This document shows, in pieces, positions 27,274-40,922 of a stretch of DNA of 64,000 nt. A program made the position numbers and the translations under genes. The notes under the pieces were generated by a model. That model did not search any database and was not told the origin of the DNA. It saw only the letters and a list, made by a program, of their open reading frames with translations. Numbering within the stretch: the stretch's first letter is position 1; each line of letters opens with the position of its first letter. The DNA comes from Methylomarinum vadi (GTDB lineage Bacteria > Pseudomonadota > Gammaproteobacteria > Methylococcales > Methylomonadaceae). The stretch covers positions 3,093,501 through 3,157,500 of the forward strand of contig NZ_JPON01000001.1 in the NCBI RefSeq assembly GCF_000733935.1, given 5' to 3'.

Positions 27274-27980
27274 TTGAGAAAATTAACCGTGTTTAATCTA
27301 AAGGAGCAGGATTGAATCCGCTGCCGTATTCATTATGCCAACAATCATATTTTGACATGAAATCGAATGATTGGTTGCCCGTTCATTTTTTCTGGTTATT
27401 TTCTGCCGTTCAACCGGCCCCGGATTGTTCGACGTGTCTGGGTTAAGTTATTATCAATTCTTCGGATTTGCGCCGGGCTTTGATGGCGAACGAGTTATTT
27501 CAGCAGGCGACTGAGCTGGAGTGATCTTTGCCATTCGCCGGGTGGCAGGAGCTTTCCCAAACAATAGTTTTGGCCGCGATGCGGTCGGGGCAGATAGCGC
27601 ATAAGCGGCTTTTTGAGAGGTCCCTCCAAGGGAGGGCTGTGCTCATGGCTGAAACTTCATCCCGATCTGCTTCTGGCATGCCGGTTCTATGTGCCGCTAA
27701 AACACGGCGGCGGGGATAATACCGCCAACTTGCTTAACTTAGCCTTGTCATTGAAATTTGTAAGATACTAATAAATAAAAATAAATTTATGGTATTGCAA
27801 GCAAGAAAAGGAGTATGCATTCTTAATGCATATAAATCAATGGCTTGAAGGTTTATGGTGCTACATTGACAACGCTGGGTTAATTTTATTCTGCTATTAT
27901 GAGAAGACTAGGATAGACAAGGTGGAACCGGTGTCGGGCTATTGAGTCTTACTACAAAATTTAAATGGAGTTCGACGGTC
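27274..27980. other. long intergenic region before the DUF4136 lipoprotein gene
   Basis: About 700 bases with no convincing gene. A GC-rich half (to about 27720) contains a CCCTCC-AA-GGGAGG hairpin near 27622; an AT-rich half follows, with a perfect repeat at 27814-27832 and a TTGACA at 27866 that may be a -35 box for the next gene. The 63-codon frame at 27528-27719 was judged spurious. Confidence 0.4.
27814..27832. promoter_or_regulatory. perfect inverted repeat upstream of the DUF4136 gene
   Basis: TATGCATT and AATGCATA flank CTT, 150 bases before the gene start and close to a TTGACA sequence. This looks like an operator. Confidence 0.4.
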
Positions 27981-28571
27981 ATGAGAAGATTACTTTTGTT
28001 GCCTGTGCTACTGATGCTGACTTCATGCGCCACTGTCAATGTTGATGTTGATTACGACGATGCGGCCGATTTTACCCATTTGTATCAGTATGCTTGGTTG
28101 GAGGACAAACCGCCGGTTTCCGGCAATAAGCTGCTCGATAGCAATACCTTGATGCATGACCGTATTCATGCCGGTATCGATCAGTGGTTTAAGGAACATG
28201 GTTATTTGAAAGGCGATCCGAAGGAAGCCGATTTTCTGGTTCTCTACCGGATGGTCGTGGAGAACAAAACCAGAGTCACCGTGCTGAATCCTTATTACGA
28301 TTATCCGTACAGTTGGCGCTTCGGTTACCGGCGCGGATTTTATTCTTCGTTCGCCTGGAGTTATTATCCTGAGCAGCGCGTTTACGAGTATCAGCGCGGT
28401 ACCTTGGTGATAGATATTGTCGACCCGCACAGCAAAAAGTTGATGTGGCGAGGTATGTCCTATGAGGATATCAGTCCGTATACGACACAGAAGAAAAAAC
28501 AGCGCTATGTCGATCGGGCCATTAAATCGATCTTGTCGCGTTTCCCGCCATTACAAAATGGCGACAAATAA
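27981..28571 (+). CDS. DUF4136-type lipoprotein
   Basis: 196 residues. A lipoprotein signal (MRRLLLLPVLLMLTSC) with lipobox LTSC gives lipidated Cys16. The mature part has the DUF4136 features: an early YAWLEDKPP, a central aromatic-rich, Tyr/Arg-rich section (YYDYPYSWRFGYRRGFY) and the GTLVIDIVDPHSKKLMWRG strand, ending in a helix with ILSRFPP. The family is made of outer-membrane-associated lipoproteins of unknown role. The ATG at 27981 with GGAG upstream is preferred to a TTG 39 bases earlier. Confidence 0.85.
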   Translation: MRRLLLLPVLLMLTSCATVNVDVDYDDAADFTHLYQYAWLEDKPPVSGNKLLDSNTLMHDRIHAGIDQWFKEHGYLKGDPKEADFLVLYRMVVENKTRVTVLNPYYDYPYSWRFGYRRGFYSSFAWSYYPEQRVYEYQRGTLVIDIVDPHSKKLMWRGMSYEDISPYTTQKKKQRYVDRAIKSILSRFPPLQNGDK

Positions 28572-29091
28572 GGTCCAAGAGCGAATCATGGCATTCGAAT
28601 TCAGTCATTTGCAAGGAAAATGTTGTGCTACCAAGCGAACTTCGTATCTCGGAAGCGTCGGATCCATCCCCAGACAGAATGGGAATTGTCTCCAGGATCA
28701 CTCTTTTCGTTTCAAAATGTGAACTGCTTCGCTCAAGGGAGAAGCGGGTGTCATTTTTCTGTCATATTTGCTTGCTATTCTGCGCTCTGTTTATTATTCG
28801 GAGTCTTTCCGGTAACACGTCCTTGATATACTCTTCATAGATCAAAAATCGGTACCGGATCCCTGGCAGAGGACGGCGTAAATACGTTCATGAAGGCTTC
28901 ACCCGGCATCCGTGCTGTCAAGACCTCCGCCAAACACTCCGCTGCTTTCTTGGACACCGCCGAAATTGGAAATGCGATAAGTATTCCGGCCGTTATAAAC
29001 TCGGCTGACGATATTCATACATGCCTTGAAAAGGATAGCTCTCCGTGTTCGCTCTGCGACTCCTCATCAGTTCTCGACATCTGCAAATAGC
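28572..29091. other. intergenic region before the chemoreceptor gene
   Basis: 520 bases with no credible gene. A 66-codon frame at 28890-29090 has no recognisable features and no ribosome site. I saw no clear flagellar-type (sigma-28) promoter before the chemoreceptor. Confidence 0.35.
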
Positions 29092-31068
29092 ATGAAAATA
29101 ACGCATATCTCTCGTTTGGTAACGCTCGGTCTTGCCCTAGTGATCGTCTTTTTTATCGCCGCCGTCAGTTGGTCTTTAAGCCATCTCAGCGAAGCCTTCC
29201 GCATGGTGGAAAAATATGGGCAACTGAAAACCCAAGTGACAAGAAATGTCCAGATTCCGATCAATGCTTACCTCGATTCCGGCGATGCGACTTTATTGAG
29301 TGAGGTCGAGGCCAATATTCAGGAACTGGCCGCGAAGGCAAGCCGGGAGGATGCCTTATCGCCCAGGGCGCGCAAGGTCTTCGGGGAGCTGTTGCAAGCG
29401 ATCCGGCAGACCGTGGTCGTCGACTTGCGCGCGGCCGGGAAAATGGCCGATCCGCAGGTTTTATTGATCAATAATGAAAACCAGTTAGCGGATGAAATTG
29501 CCATATTGCAAAGTTATGTTGGGCGATCGAGCAATGTAGATGCGGCAAGCAGGAGGATGTATTTTGAGACGTTGGGGGAGATGCAGTTTGCGCTGCAACG
29601 CCTGGCAACAACACGGCAAAGCTATTTCAGTAGTCAGAGCGATGCCGCTTTAAAGACGGTTGAAATCTATCTGCAGGAGCTGGAGGAGAAGTCGGTCCAG
29701 TTGGCTGATTATCCGTCTCTTGGCGTCTACAAACAACAGGATCAAGGCGATGAAATGGCCGATTTGTTGGGATGGAATGGGGCGAGTGAGGATCGGCAAG
29801 AAGATGCCGGTATGGAGCATAAAGCCGAACTGGCGTCATTGATCGCTCGGTATCCCAAGGAATTGCACAATGCGCGGAAATTCATCGAGCGCAAGATTGC
29901 CGGCCGCACGGCTACGGACGAAAAAATGTCGGATCTGCAGCATCGGCTTGAACAATTGGGGCAATCGATCACGATGGATTATCAGGCCACAGAAAGCAGT
30001 TTATACGTCATGGTTGTCGTTTGTTTATCGCTGATCGTTGGAATCGGAGTGGCGATGCTGTTGCTGCTGCGACATATTGCGATGATTATCAATCACACCA
30101 GTACGTATCTGCATAAACTTGCCACAGGCGATTTGAGCTCATCGTTTGTCGTGTGCGGCAAGATCACCGAAGTCGCTCAGCTTAACCATGCGGTGGCGCA
30201 ATTAAAAAGCTATTTCGAGCGCTTGATCGGCAATATCGATCAGGAGACCGCCACTTTGAACCGATGCCGCCAGGCCGTCATCGAGGGCGGCCGGCAAATG
30301 GAGCGGATCGTGGCTGGACAGCAGGAGCTGAGTGTCGCTGCAGCGGAGCAAATGAATCAGTTGTTGCTTTCGTTTCAGGATGTCGCCCGCAATGCGGGCG
30401 AGACACATGGTGCGACGACTCAGGCACAGGAAGGTATCGAAGGCGGGCTCGAACACATGCGCGGCACGCGGACGCAAGTAAACGAGCTGGCGATGGTGAC
30501 AGAGGAAACCGCGGCATCCCTGCGGCAGTTGCAGCATGATGTCGAAGCCATTGAGGGCGTCTTGGGCGTGATTCAGGGATTCACCGAACAGACCAATTTA
30601 CTGGCCTTGAATGCCGCGATCGAAGCGGCTCGCGCCGGAGAGCATGGGCGAGGCTTTGCCGTGGTCGCCGATGAGGTGCGTAAGCTAGCTTCGCACACTG
30701 CTGCGTCGGCCGGCGAGATACAGTATTTGCTGGAAAAGCTCAATAGCGCGACCCGTCAGACGGCCGGGTATATGCAAAAACAACAGCGGGCGGCGACTCT
30801 CGGCGTGCAAGCGGTCGAGGCGGTCAGCCAGGTTTTTGCCGCCATCCACGCCGCGATAAACGACATCCACGAGAAAAATGCTTTGATCGCAGCGGCGGCG
30901 GAACAGCAGTCGGCGGTGGCCGAGGAGGTTGCTCAGGGTATTCGTCATAGCGCTGACGCGGCCGGCGATTCCTTGGTTGAGGCGCAGAAAAACAAAGTCA
31001 GCGCCAGTGAGTTGACTAAAGTCGGCGACAATTTACAGGCTTTGGTCAGCCAGTTCATGATCCATTAG
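29092..31068 (+). CDS. methyl-accepting chemotaxis protein
   Basis: 658 residues. One membrane helix near residues 9-29 and a second near 303-325 enclose a periplasmic sensing domain of about 270 residues, all helical, which resembles the long helical (HBM-like) ligand domains. A HAMP-like stretch follows, then the signalling hairpin with [20 protein letters not shown], the site that contacts CheA and CheW. There is no C-terminal CheR-binding pentapeptide. The ATG at 29092 gives the membrane helix at the very N-terminus; the frame extends upstream but would add a polar leader. No other che genes are in this window. Confidence 0.93.
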   Translation: MKITHISRLVTLGLALVIVFFIAAVSWSLSHLSEAFRMVEKYGQLKTQVTRNVQIPINAYLDSGDATLLSEVEANIQELAAKASREDALSPRARKVFGELLQAIRQTVVVDLRAAGKMADPQVLLINNENQLADEIAILQSYVGRSSNVDAASRRMYFETLGEMQFALQRLATTRQSYFSSQSDAALKTVEIYLQELEEKSVQLADYPSLGVYKQQDQGDEMADLLGWNGASEDRQEDAGMEHKAELASLIARYPKELHNARKFIERKIAGRTATDEKMSDLQHRLEQLGQSITMDYQATESSLYVMVVVCLSLIVGIGVAMLLLLRHIAMIINHTSTYLHKLATGDLSSSFVVCGKITEVAQLNHAVAQLKSYFERLIGNIDQETATLNRCRQAVIEGGRQMERIVAGQQELSVAAAEQMNQLLLSFQDVARNAGETHGATTQAQEGIEGGLEHMRGTRTQVNELAMVTEETAASLRQLQHDVEAIEGVLGVIQGFTEQTNLLALNAAIEAARAGEHGRGFAVVADEVRKLASHTAASAGEIQYLLEKLNSATRQTAGYMQKQQRAATLGVQAVEAVSQVFAAIHAAINDIHEKNALIAAAAEQQSAVAEEVAQGIRHSADAAGDSLVEAQKNKVSASELTKVGDNLQALVSQFMIH

Positions 31069-31121
31069 GCGAGTAGCCAGTTCGCTGATGGAAACGGGCG
31101 TGAGGCTGGCTCAGTGAGAAA

Positions 31122-31143
31122 GGGCCGTATCGGTCAACGGCCC
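31122..31143. terminator. stem-loop between chemoreceptor and ispB
   Basis: GGGCCGT and ACGGCCC form a perfect 7-base stem between convergent genes. The downstream tract is only weakly T-rich, so the terminator is probable rather than certain. Confidence 0.6.
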
Positions 31144-31167
31144 CTGTTTCGGCTCTGGTTTGGGGTG

Positions 31168-32172
31168 TTAGTGGTCCCGTTGTACCGAAAAGCGGGCTAG
31201 TGACTCTAGCGCCTCTTTATATTGAGTCTCGGGTAGGCGCGTTAGGGCGTTGATGGCTTTTTGCGCGGCTTCGTCGGCGCAGTGCTCGGTGTATTCGATG
31301 GCGTTGGTCGCCTTGACGATTTCATAGACCTCGGCGAAAGCTTCGCGTGAGCCCTGCTTGATTGCGTTGACGACCACGTCGGCCTGTTGCTGGCTGCCGT
31401 GTTGGATGGCATGGATCAGTGGCAGCGTCGGCTTTCCTTCGGCCAGATCGTCGCCCAGATTTTTGCCCAAGTCTTCACTATTGGCCTTGTAATCCAGCGC
31501 ATCGTCGATCAATTGGAAAGCGACGCCCAATTCCTGGCCGTAGGTTGCTAATGCCTCCTCGGTTTCTGTGTCGGCGCCGGAGAGAACCGCGGCGAGGCGG
31601 GTCGCGGCGCTAAACAAGATGGCGGTTTTGCGGGCGATGACTTCCAGATACTTTTCTTCGGTGGTTTCAGGGTTGTTGCAATTCAGCAATTGCAAGACCT
31701 CGCCCTCGGCGATGGCGGTCGTGGTCTTGGATAAAATCTCCATGACCCGCATGTTGTTGGTGCCGACCATCATCTCGAAGGCGCTGGAATAAAGATAATC
31801 GCCGACCAGCACACTAGCGGCGTTGCCCCAGACGGCGTTGGCGGAATCCTTGCCGCGCCTCAGTTCCGATTCGTCGACGACATCGTCGTGCAGCAAAGTC
31901 GCGGTATGGATGAATTCGATCACGGCCGCCATGACCAGGTGGTTATGGGTGACTTCCCCCAACGCCTTGGCGGCGAGCAACAGCAACATCGGACGCAGCC
32001 TTTTGCCGCCGCTGCCGATGATGTAATGGCTCATTTGGTTAATGAGGACGACATCGGAGCTCAGTTCGTCGATAATCAGCTGGTCAACCGCTTTTGCCTC
32101 GGCTACCGTCAGGTTTTTGATTGAATTAAAGTCAATGGGTGCCGAAGCGTTGAGTGAATCTTCTACTGCCAT
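31168..32172 (-). CDS. ispB: octaprenyl/polyprenyl diphosphate synthase
   Basis: 334 residues of a trans-prenyltransferase. The first aspartate-rich motif is LLHDDVVDES and the second LIDDALDYK, with GGKRLRP near the N-terminus. It builds the long isoprenoid tail of ubiquinone from farnesyl and isopentenyl diphosphate. The gene is divergent from rplU-rpmA, the order found in many gammaproteobacteria. Exact chain length of the product cannot be read from sequence alone. Confidence 0.93.
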   Translation of the reverse strand: MAVEDSLNASAPIDFNSIKNLTVAEAKAVDQLIIDELSSDVVLINQMSHYIIGSGGKRLRPMLLLLAAKALGEVTHNHLVMAAVIEFIHTATLLHDDVVDESELRRGKDSANAVWGNAASVLVGDYLYSSAFEMMVGTNNMRVMEILSKTTTAIAEGEVLQLLNCNNPETTEEKYLEVIARKTAILFSAATRLAAVLSGADTETEEALATYGQELGVAFQLIDDALDYKANSEDLGKNLGDDLAEGKPTLPLIHAIQHGSQQQADVVVNAIKQGSREAFAEVYEIVKATNAIEYTEHCADEAAQKAINALTRLPETQYKEALESLARFSVQRDH

Positions 32173-32305
32173 TATTTTTTAAGGTTAAGGATTCCTATTT
32201 AGGAATATTAAAATAACCAGCCATGCTAGTTAAAAATAGGGGCTGGTGTCAATAACTTTGATGTGCTATTTTATAGGCACCTAAAATTGTCGAATAAATT
32301 TTTGA

Positions 32306-32334
32306 TTGACGACGATTTTTTTTATAAATATAAT
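32306..32334 (+). promoter_or_regulatory. sigma-70 promoter of rplU-rpmA
   Basis: TTGACG and a perfect TATAAT are separated by exactly 17 bases, 48 bases before the rplU ATG. This is a strong housekeeping promoter. Confidence 0.85.
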
Positions 32335-32381
32335 TGTCTGTTCACTTTTAACAGATTAAATGCTTGATGGAGCTTGCGCTG

Positions 32382-32693
32382 ATGTATGCGGTAATTCAAA
32401 CAGGTGGTAAACAGTACCGAGTCGAAGAAGGTGCGACCTTAAAAATAGAAAAGCTTGAACTGGGAACGGGTGACAGCGTTGAGTTTGATAAAGTGCTGAT
32501 GGTGCAATCAGACGATGCTGTTAAAATCGGTCAGCCTTATGTCGAAGGCGGCAAGGTGACTGCCGAGGTCGTTTCCCAAGGCAGGCATAAAAAAGTTAAG
32601 ATCATTAAATTCAGAAGACGTAAGCACCACATGAAACAAATGGGTCATCGTCAATACTACACAGAAGTCAAAATTACTGGTATTTCTGCATAA
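32382..32693 (+). CDS. rplU: 50S ribosomal protein L21
   Basis: 103 residues, the normal L21 length when the ATG at 32382 is used. It reads [14 protein letters not shown] and has the basic [16 protein letters not shown] tail typical of L21, which binds 23S rRNA. Two earlier in-frame starts (TTG 32364, ATG 32367) would add residues absent from the family. A GGAG lies 9 bases upstream. rpmA follows after 17 bases, forming the standard L21-L27 pair. Confidence 0.97.
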   Translation: MYAVIQTGGKQYRVEEGATLKIEKLELGTGDSVEFDKVLMVQSDDAVKIGQPYVEGGKVTAEVVSQGRHKKVKIIKFRRRKHHMKQMGHRQYYTEVKITGISA

Positions 32694-32710
32694 CATAAAG
32701 GGGTTCAAAA

Positions 32711-32968
32711 ATGGCTCATAAGAAGGCGGGTGGTAGTACCCGAAACGGACGTGATTCCAATGCCCAGCGTTTGGGCGTTAAACGCTTTGGCGGCCAGGAG
32801 GTAAAAGCCGGCAATATTTTGGTTCGTCAACGCGGTACTAAATTCCATGCTGGCGACAACGTCGGAATAGGCAAGGATCATACCTTGTTTGCCACTGCGG
32901 ACGGTAAAGTGGTTTTTGAAGTGAAAGGTCCCAAAAACCGCAAGTACATCAGTATTGCGGCCGCATAA
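32711..32968 (+). CDS. rpmA: 50S ribosomal protein L27
   Basis: 85 residues beginning [16 protein letters not shown], the L27 N-terminus that reaches toward the peptidyl transferase centre, followed by [26 protein letters not shown] precedes the ATG. It ends before an intrinsic terminator that separates it from obgE. Confidence 0.98.
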   Translation: MAHKKAGGSTRNGRDSNAQRLGVKRFGGQEVKAGNILVRQRGTKFHAGDNVGIGKDHTLFATADGKVVFEVKGPKNRKYISIAAA

Positions 32969-33010
32969 GAACTGCTTATGCTGTGACTGCAGCGCAAACG
33001 GAATCTGACA

Positions 33011-35205
<2,195 letters not shown>

Positions 35206-35225
35206 AAAGACTTGTGCGCGGACAC

Positions 35226-35264
35226 AAAAAAGCCGGTTGCGTCGAGGGCGAACCGGCTTTTTGT
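35226..35264. terminator. bidirectional terminator between proB and rpsT
   Basis: AAAAAGCCGGTT and AACCGGCTTTTT form a perfect 12-base pairing with A/T runs on both sides, so it serves both convergent genes. Confidence 0.92.
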
Positions 35265-35279
35265 TTGTTCTGCTTGGGC

Positions 35280-35543
35280 TTAGGCCATGGTGCGAACTTT
35301 CGCGTTAAGCCGGCTCTTGTTGCGGGCCGCCTTGTTTTTGTGGATAAGGCCTTTGTTAACAGCTGAATCGATAACGGGTACAGCTGTTTTTAAAGCGGCT
35401 TGAGCCTGCTCTTTGTCGCCGGCGTTGACAGCGGCGATAACTTTTTTGATGAAAGTGCGTAAATTGCTGCGTTGTCCCGCGTTGAGAACACGGCTTTTCT
35501 CAGCCTGGCGCGCTCTTTTTCTAGCTTGTGGTGAATTAGCCAT
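35280..35543 (-). CDS. rpsT: 30S ribosomal protein S20
   Basis: 87 residues, very basic, beginning MANSPQARKRARQAEKSR and ending in NKAARNKSRLNAKVRTMA, as expected for S20, which binds 16S rRNA. It is monocistronic here with its own promoter and a shared terminator, and it diverges from murJ, the usual neighbour in gammaproteobacteria. Confidence 0.97.
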   Translation of the reverse strand: MANSPQARKRARQAEKSRVLNAGQRSNLRTFIKKVIAAVNAGDKEQAQAALKTAVPVIDSAVNKGLIHKNKAARNKSRLNAKVRTMA

Positions 35544-35580
35544 GGTGTATCAATTCTGATTAGTGTTACAAGAACCGTGC

Positions 35581-35609
35581 ATTATCTTTTTAAATGGTAT
35601 GATTGTCAA
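35581..35609 (-). promoter_or_regulatory. sigma-70 promoter of rpsT
   Basis: On the minus strand TTGACA is followed after 17 bases by GATAAT, 38 bases before the rpsT ATG. Both boxes are near consensus. Confidence 0.85.
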
Positions 35610-35638
35610 ATTTTTTAGCTTTATTCAGGGAGTAAGCG

Positions 35639-37171
35639 TTGAGTAGGCAATTGTTCAAATCCACCGCTATTGTCAGTAGCATGACCATGATTTCGCGGAT
35701 ATTGGGATTCATTCGGGACATGTTGTTTGCCCGTATCTTTGGAGTAGACTCCGGCACCGATGCTTTTTTTGTCGCCTTTAAGATTCCCAACTTCTTACGC
35801 CGTCTGTTTGCCGAAGGGGCCTTTGCGCAATCCTTCGTGCCGGTCTTGTCCGATTACAAGGAGCAGGGCGGGCGCGAGGCCTTGAAGGCGTTTATCGATC
35901 GTACCGGCGGTACGCTGGCCCTAGTTCTTATGCTAGTGACCATCCTCGGCGTGGTCGGCGCGCCGGTGCTGATTACGATTTTTGCTCCCGGTTTTTTATG
36001 GGAGGGAGAGCAATACGATTTGGCCGTACAGATGCTGCGCATTACTTTTCCCTATCTGTTTTTTATTTCCTCGGTGGCCTTTGCCGGCGGCATTCTGAAC
36101 TCGCATGACAAGTTCGCGGTGCCGGCGTTCACGCCGGTATTTCTCAACCTGTGCATGATCGCTGCGGCAATCTGGTTGTCGCCGCTGATGCCCGATCCGG
36201 TTGTGGCGCTGGCCTGGGGCGTGTTCGCCGCCGGCGTGGTGCAATTGCTGTTTCAATTTCCGGCCTTGCTGCGGTTGGGGTTGGTGCCTAGACTGCGGTT
36301 CGGGTTTTACGATGCCGGCGTCAAACGGATCATGAAATTGATGCTGCCGGCTATATTCGGCGTTTCCATCACCCAAATCAACTTATTGCTGGATACTCTG
36401 ATCGCTTCGTTTCTGGCGACCGGTAGCGTATCCTGGCTGTATTATTCGGATCGCCTGGTGGAATTCCCGCTGGGCGTGTTCGGCATTGCCCTGGCTACCG
36501 TGATTCTGCCAAGTTTGTCGAAAAACCATGCCGCCGACCAGCAGGAAGAATTCTCCCGGTCGCTGGACTGGGGTTTGAGGCTGGTGTTGTTGATCGGAAT
36601 GCCGGCAGCGCTGGGCTTGTTTTTATTGGCCGAACCGATGCTGTCGACGTTGTTCCAATATCATGAATTCGGCCGCGACGATGTGCAGATGGCTGGGCTC
36701 AGCCTGCGAGCCTATGCCATCGGCTTACTGGGATTTATCCTGGTCAAGGTGTTGGTGCCGGGTTTTACTTCGCGCAAGGATACCAAGACGCCGGTGCGTT
36801 ACGGCATCTATGCGATGATCGCCAATATGGCGATGAATGTCGCCTTGGTTTTTCCGTTGGCCCATGCCGGGTTGGCCTTAGCGACTTCGCTGGGTGCGTT
36901 TTTTAACGCTTCGCTGTTATTGTCTCGGTTACTCAAAGAAAAAGTTTACCGGCCGGGCAGGCGCTGGCGGATCTTTATCTTGCGCATCATACTGGCCAAT
37001 GAAATCATGGCCGTATTCCTGTATCGCTTGGTCGATGCCGAGCTCTGGTTCGGCTGGGGGGCGGAGCAACGCGTCATGAATTTGGCTGCCTGGATCGGGT
37101 TGGGCGCGCTGGTCTATGCGTTGGCTTTGCTGCTGTCCGGTTTCCGCTTCAGGCATTTGTCGGCAAGATAA
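35639..37171 (+). CDS. murJ: lipid II flippase MurJ
   Basis: 510 residues and about 14 predicted membrane helices. The N-terminus holds the MVF-family signatures SRILGFIRDMLFARIFG and FVAFKIPNFLRRLFAEGAF, with the Arg residues needed for transport. It flips the peptidoglycan precursor lipid II across the inner membrane. The start codon is TTG at 35639, supported by AGGGAG 6 bases upstream and by the absence of any suitable ATG. It diverges from rpsT. Confidence 0.95.
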   Translation: MSRQLFKSTAIVSSMTMISRILGFIRDMLFARIFGVDSGTDAFFVAFKIPNFLRRLFAEGAFAQSFVPVLSDYKEQGGREALKAFIDRTGGTLALVLMLVTILGVVGAPVLITIFAPGFLWEGEQYDLAVQMLRITFPYLFFISSVAFAGGILNSHDKFAVPAFTPVFLNLCMIAAAIWLSPLMPDPVVALAWGVFAAGVVQLLFQFPALLRLGLVPRLRFGFYDAGVKRIMKLMLPAIFGVSITQINLLLDTLIASFLATGSVSWLYYSDRLVEFPLGVFGIALATVILPSLSKNHAADQQEEFSRSLDWGLRLVLLIGMPAALGLFLLAEPMLSTLFQYHEFGRDDVQMAGLSLRAYAIGLLGFILVKVLVPGFTSRKDTKTPVRYGIYAMIANMAMNVALVFPLAHAGLALATSLGAFFNASLLLSRLLKEKVYRPGRRWRIFILRIILANEIMAVFLYRLVDAELWFGWGAEQRVMNLAAWIGLGALVYALALLLSGFRFRHLSAR

Positions 37172-37265
37172 AGGGCGTTGGGATTCCGGCACAAGATTAC
37201 AGTGAATTTTAGTTAAGGTAGAATAGTCCTTAATTTTGTGAACGTGAATTAATTCTTGGCAGGAT

Positions 37266-38093
37266 ATGAAAACAAAAGCAATTGGATTTATCGGCGGCGG
37301 TAACATGGCCGCCAGTTTGATAAAGGGGTTGATCGATAGCGGGCATTCGCCAAAGCAAATCTGGGTGTCGGATATTAATTCCGATACGTTGCAAGCGCTG
37401 GCCGCTAAATTGAAGGTTAATGTGACCCGTGATAACGCTACCGTGGTCAATGAAGCGGATGTCGTCGTACTCGCGGTCAAGCCTCAGGTGTTGCGCGAGG
37501 TTGCGGCCGGCGTCGCGGCGTTGGCGCAACAAAATAAGGTGTTGGTGGTGTCGATCGCGGCCGGCATCAGCCAGCTCAGTTTGTCGCAGTGGCTGGGCGA
37601 GCAGGTGGCCATCGTGCGCTGCATGCCGAATACACCGGCACTGGTGTTGACGGGAGCGACCGCGTTGCATGCCAACGAAAAAGTCAGCGATGAACAGAAA
37701 GATTTGGCGGAAAATATCTTGCGCGCCGTCGGGTTGACCTTGTGGGTCGATAACGAATGCGAATTGGATGCGGTGACGGCCGTATCGGGGAGCGGCCCGG
37801 CGTATTACTTCTTGCTCATGGAGGCGATGGAAAAGGCGGCGCAGGAATTGGGGCTTAGCGAACACATGGCCCGCTTGTTGGTCCAGCAAACGGCGTTGGG
37901 GGCGGCTAAAATCGCGTTGGAATCATCCGAATCGCCGGCACAACTGCGGGCCCGGGTTACCTCGCCGGGAGGAACGACGCAACAGGCCATCGAAATGTTT
38001 CAACAAGGCGAATTCGTATCATTGGTTTCCAAAGCGATGCATGCGGCCAGAGACAGAGCGGTCGAGATGTCTAAAGAATTAGGGGAGAAATAA
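37266..38093 (+). CDS. proC: pyrroline-5-carboxylate reductase
   Basis: 275 residues. The NAD(P) motif FIGGGNMAASLIKGL is at the N-terminus, VRCMPNTPA in the middle, and the family signature AVSGSGPAYYF with TSPGGTTQQAIEMF near the end. It reduces pyrroline-5-carboxylate to proline. Its stop codon overlaps the ATG of yggT by one base, so the pair is cotranslated. proB is about 2 kb upstream but separated by rpsT and murJ. Confidence 0.97.
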   Translation: MKTKAIGFIGGGNMAASLIKGLIDSGHSPKQIWVSDINSDTLQALAAKLKVNVTRDNATVVNEADVVVLAVKPQVLREVAAGVAALAQQNKVLVVSIAAGISQLSLSQWLGEQVAIVRCMPNTPALVLTGATALHANEKVSDEQKDLAENILRAVGLTLWVDNECELDAVTAVSGSGPAYYFLLMEAMEKAAQELGLSEHMARLLVQQTALGAAKIALESSESPAQLRARVTSPGGTTQQAIEMFQQGEFVSLVSKAMHAARDRAVEMSKELGEK

Positions 38094-38668
38094 TGGGAAC
38101 TTCATATATGACCGATCCATTCATTTTTTTGATCGATACCCTGTTTTCCCTTTACATTTTAGCGGTGGTTTTGCGTTTTTTATTGCAATGGACCAATGCG
38201 GATTTTTACAATCCGGTTTCTCAGTTCCTGGTCAAAGTGACGCATCCGCCATTGAAGATCATGCGGCGCTATATTCCTTCGGTCGGCCGGATTGATAGTT
38301 CTTCCCTGGTTTTGGCAATCTTGTTGCAGATGACCGCAGATTTTTCCATCCTGGCTATCAAGGGGTTGATGGTCAGTTTTCCGGCATTGATGATCTTGTC
38401 GCTGACGCAGCTGATATCCTTGTTTCTCAATGTTTTCATCTTCGCTATTTTTGCCCGCGCGATACTGAGTTGGTTCGATCCTGGACACTACAATGTGGCG
38501 TCATCGATACTTTATAGCTTGACCGAGCCGGTGCTGAATATTTGCCGGAAAGTCGTGCCTGACCTGGGCGGGATCGATTTGTCGCCGCTGGTGGGCTTGG
38601 TATTGCTGCAATTGGCGAAGATGATTATTTTGCCGCCGTTGCAGCAATTGGCCAGTTTGATCGGTTAA
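38093..38668 (+). CDS. yggT: YggT family membrane protein
   Basis: 191 residues with two YggT repeats, each two membrane helices around a short amphipathic segment: FYNPVSQFLVKVTHPPLKIMRR in the first and NVASSILYSLTEPVLNICRK in the second. The family is linked to osmotic tolerance and envelope or division processes, with no enzymatic role known. The conserved link to proC is present. Confidence 0.92.
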   Translation: MGTSYMTDPFIFLIDTLFSLYILAVVLRFLLQWTNADFYNPVSQFLVKVTHPPLKIMRRYIPSVGRIDSSSLVLAILLQMTADFSILAIKGLMVSFPALMILSLTQLISLFLNVFIFAIFARAILSWFDPGHYNVASSILYSLTEPVLNICRKVVPDLGGIDLSPLVGLVLLQLAKMIILPPLQQLASLIG

Positions 38669-38719
38669 TGTCGCCTTGCTCGCAAACGCGGTCTATTTAT
38701 TGGCTATACTAATCGATGA

Positions 38720-38747
38720 TATCAGGCCGGTTGTTATCGGTCTGATA
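38720..38747. repeat. stem-loop between yggT and the DUF4124 gene
   Basis: ATCAGGCCG and CGGTCTGAT form an imperfect stem around a short loop in the 158-base gap. No uridine run follows; it could be a weak terminator or a leader structure. Confidence 0.35.
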
Positions 38748-38826
38748 GCCAGGCAAATGCCTATTGTTAGCGGAATAAATGCCGAACACACATTGTAGGG
38801 CTCAGTTTCCTCAAATTGATTGTTAA

Positions 38827-40716
<1,890 letters not shown>

Positions 40717-40869
40717 TTAGTTAAAAACGGCTCGAAAAGAATTGAAGAAGCATTGTAAAGTAGGGTGGCCAGATTTTGAAGTCTCTGCCAGAGGCGCACG
40801 CGGTTACCCAACAATCGAGGCCCAAGCATGCTTATATGGACTTCCGCTGTTTTTGATCAGGAACAATAA

Positions 40870-40890
40870 CGAATGGCGTAGCGCCAATCG
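40870..40890 (-). terminator. hairpin between algC and argB
   Basis: CGAATGGCG and CGCCAATCG pair around TAG with one A-A mismatch, 33 bases past the algC stop. On the minus strand a modest T-rich stretch follows, so it is a weak terminator candidate. Confidence 0.4.
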
Positions 40891-40922
40891 TCTTCTCTTT
40901 ATCGCTTGATTAGTGCTCGACC

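Noticed and set aside
27622-27635. CCCTCC-AA-GGGAGG hairpin considered as a terminator
   Set aside because: No gene ends nearby on either strand and no uridine run follows.
27528-27719. 63-codon frame in the long gap before the DUF4136 gene
   Set aside because: No ribosome site, no hydrophobic or conserved pattern, and the composition looks like non-coding DNA.
28890-29090. 66-codon frame before the chemoreceptor
   Set aside because: Rich in small polar residues and cysteines without pattern; no ribosome site; runs into the true start of the next gene.
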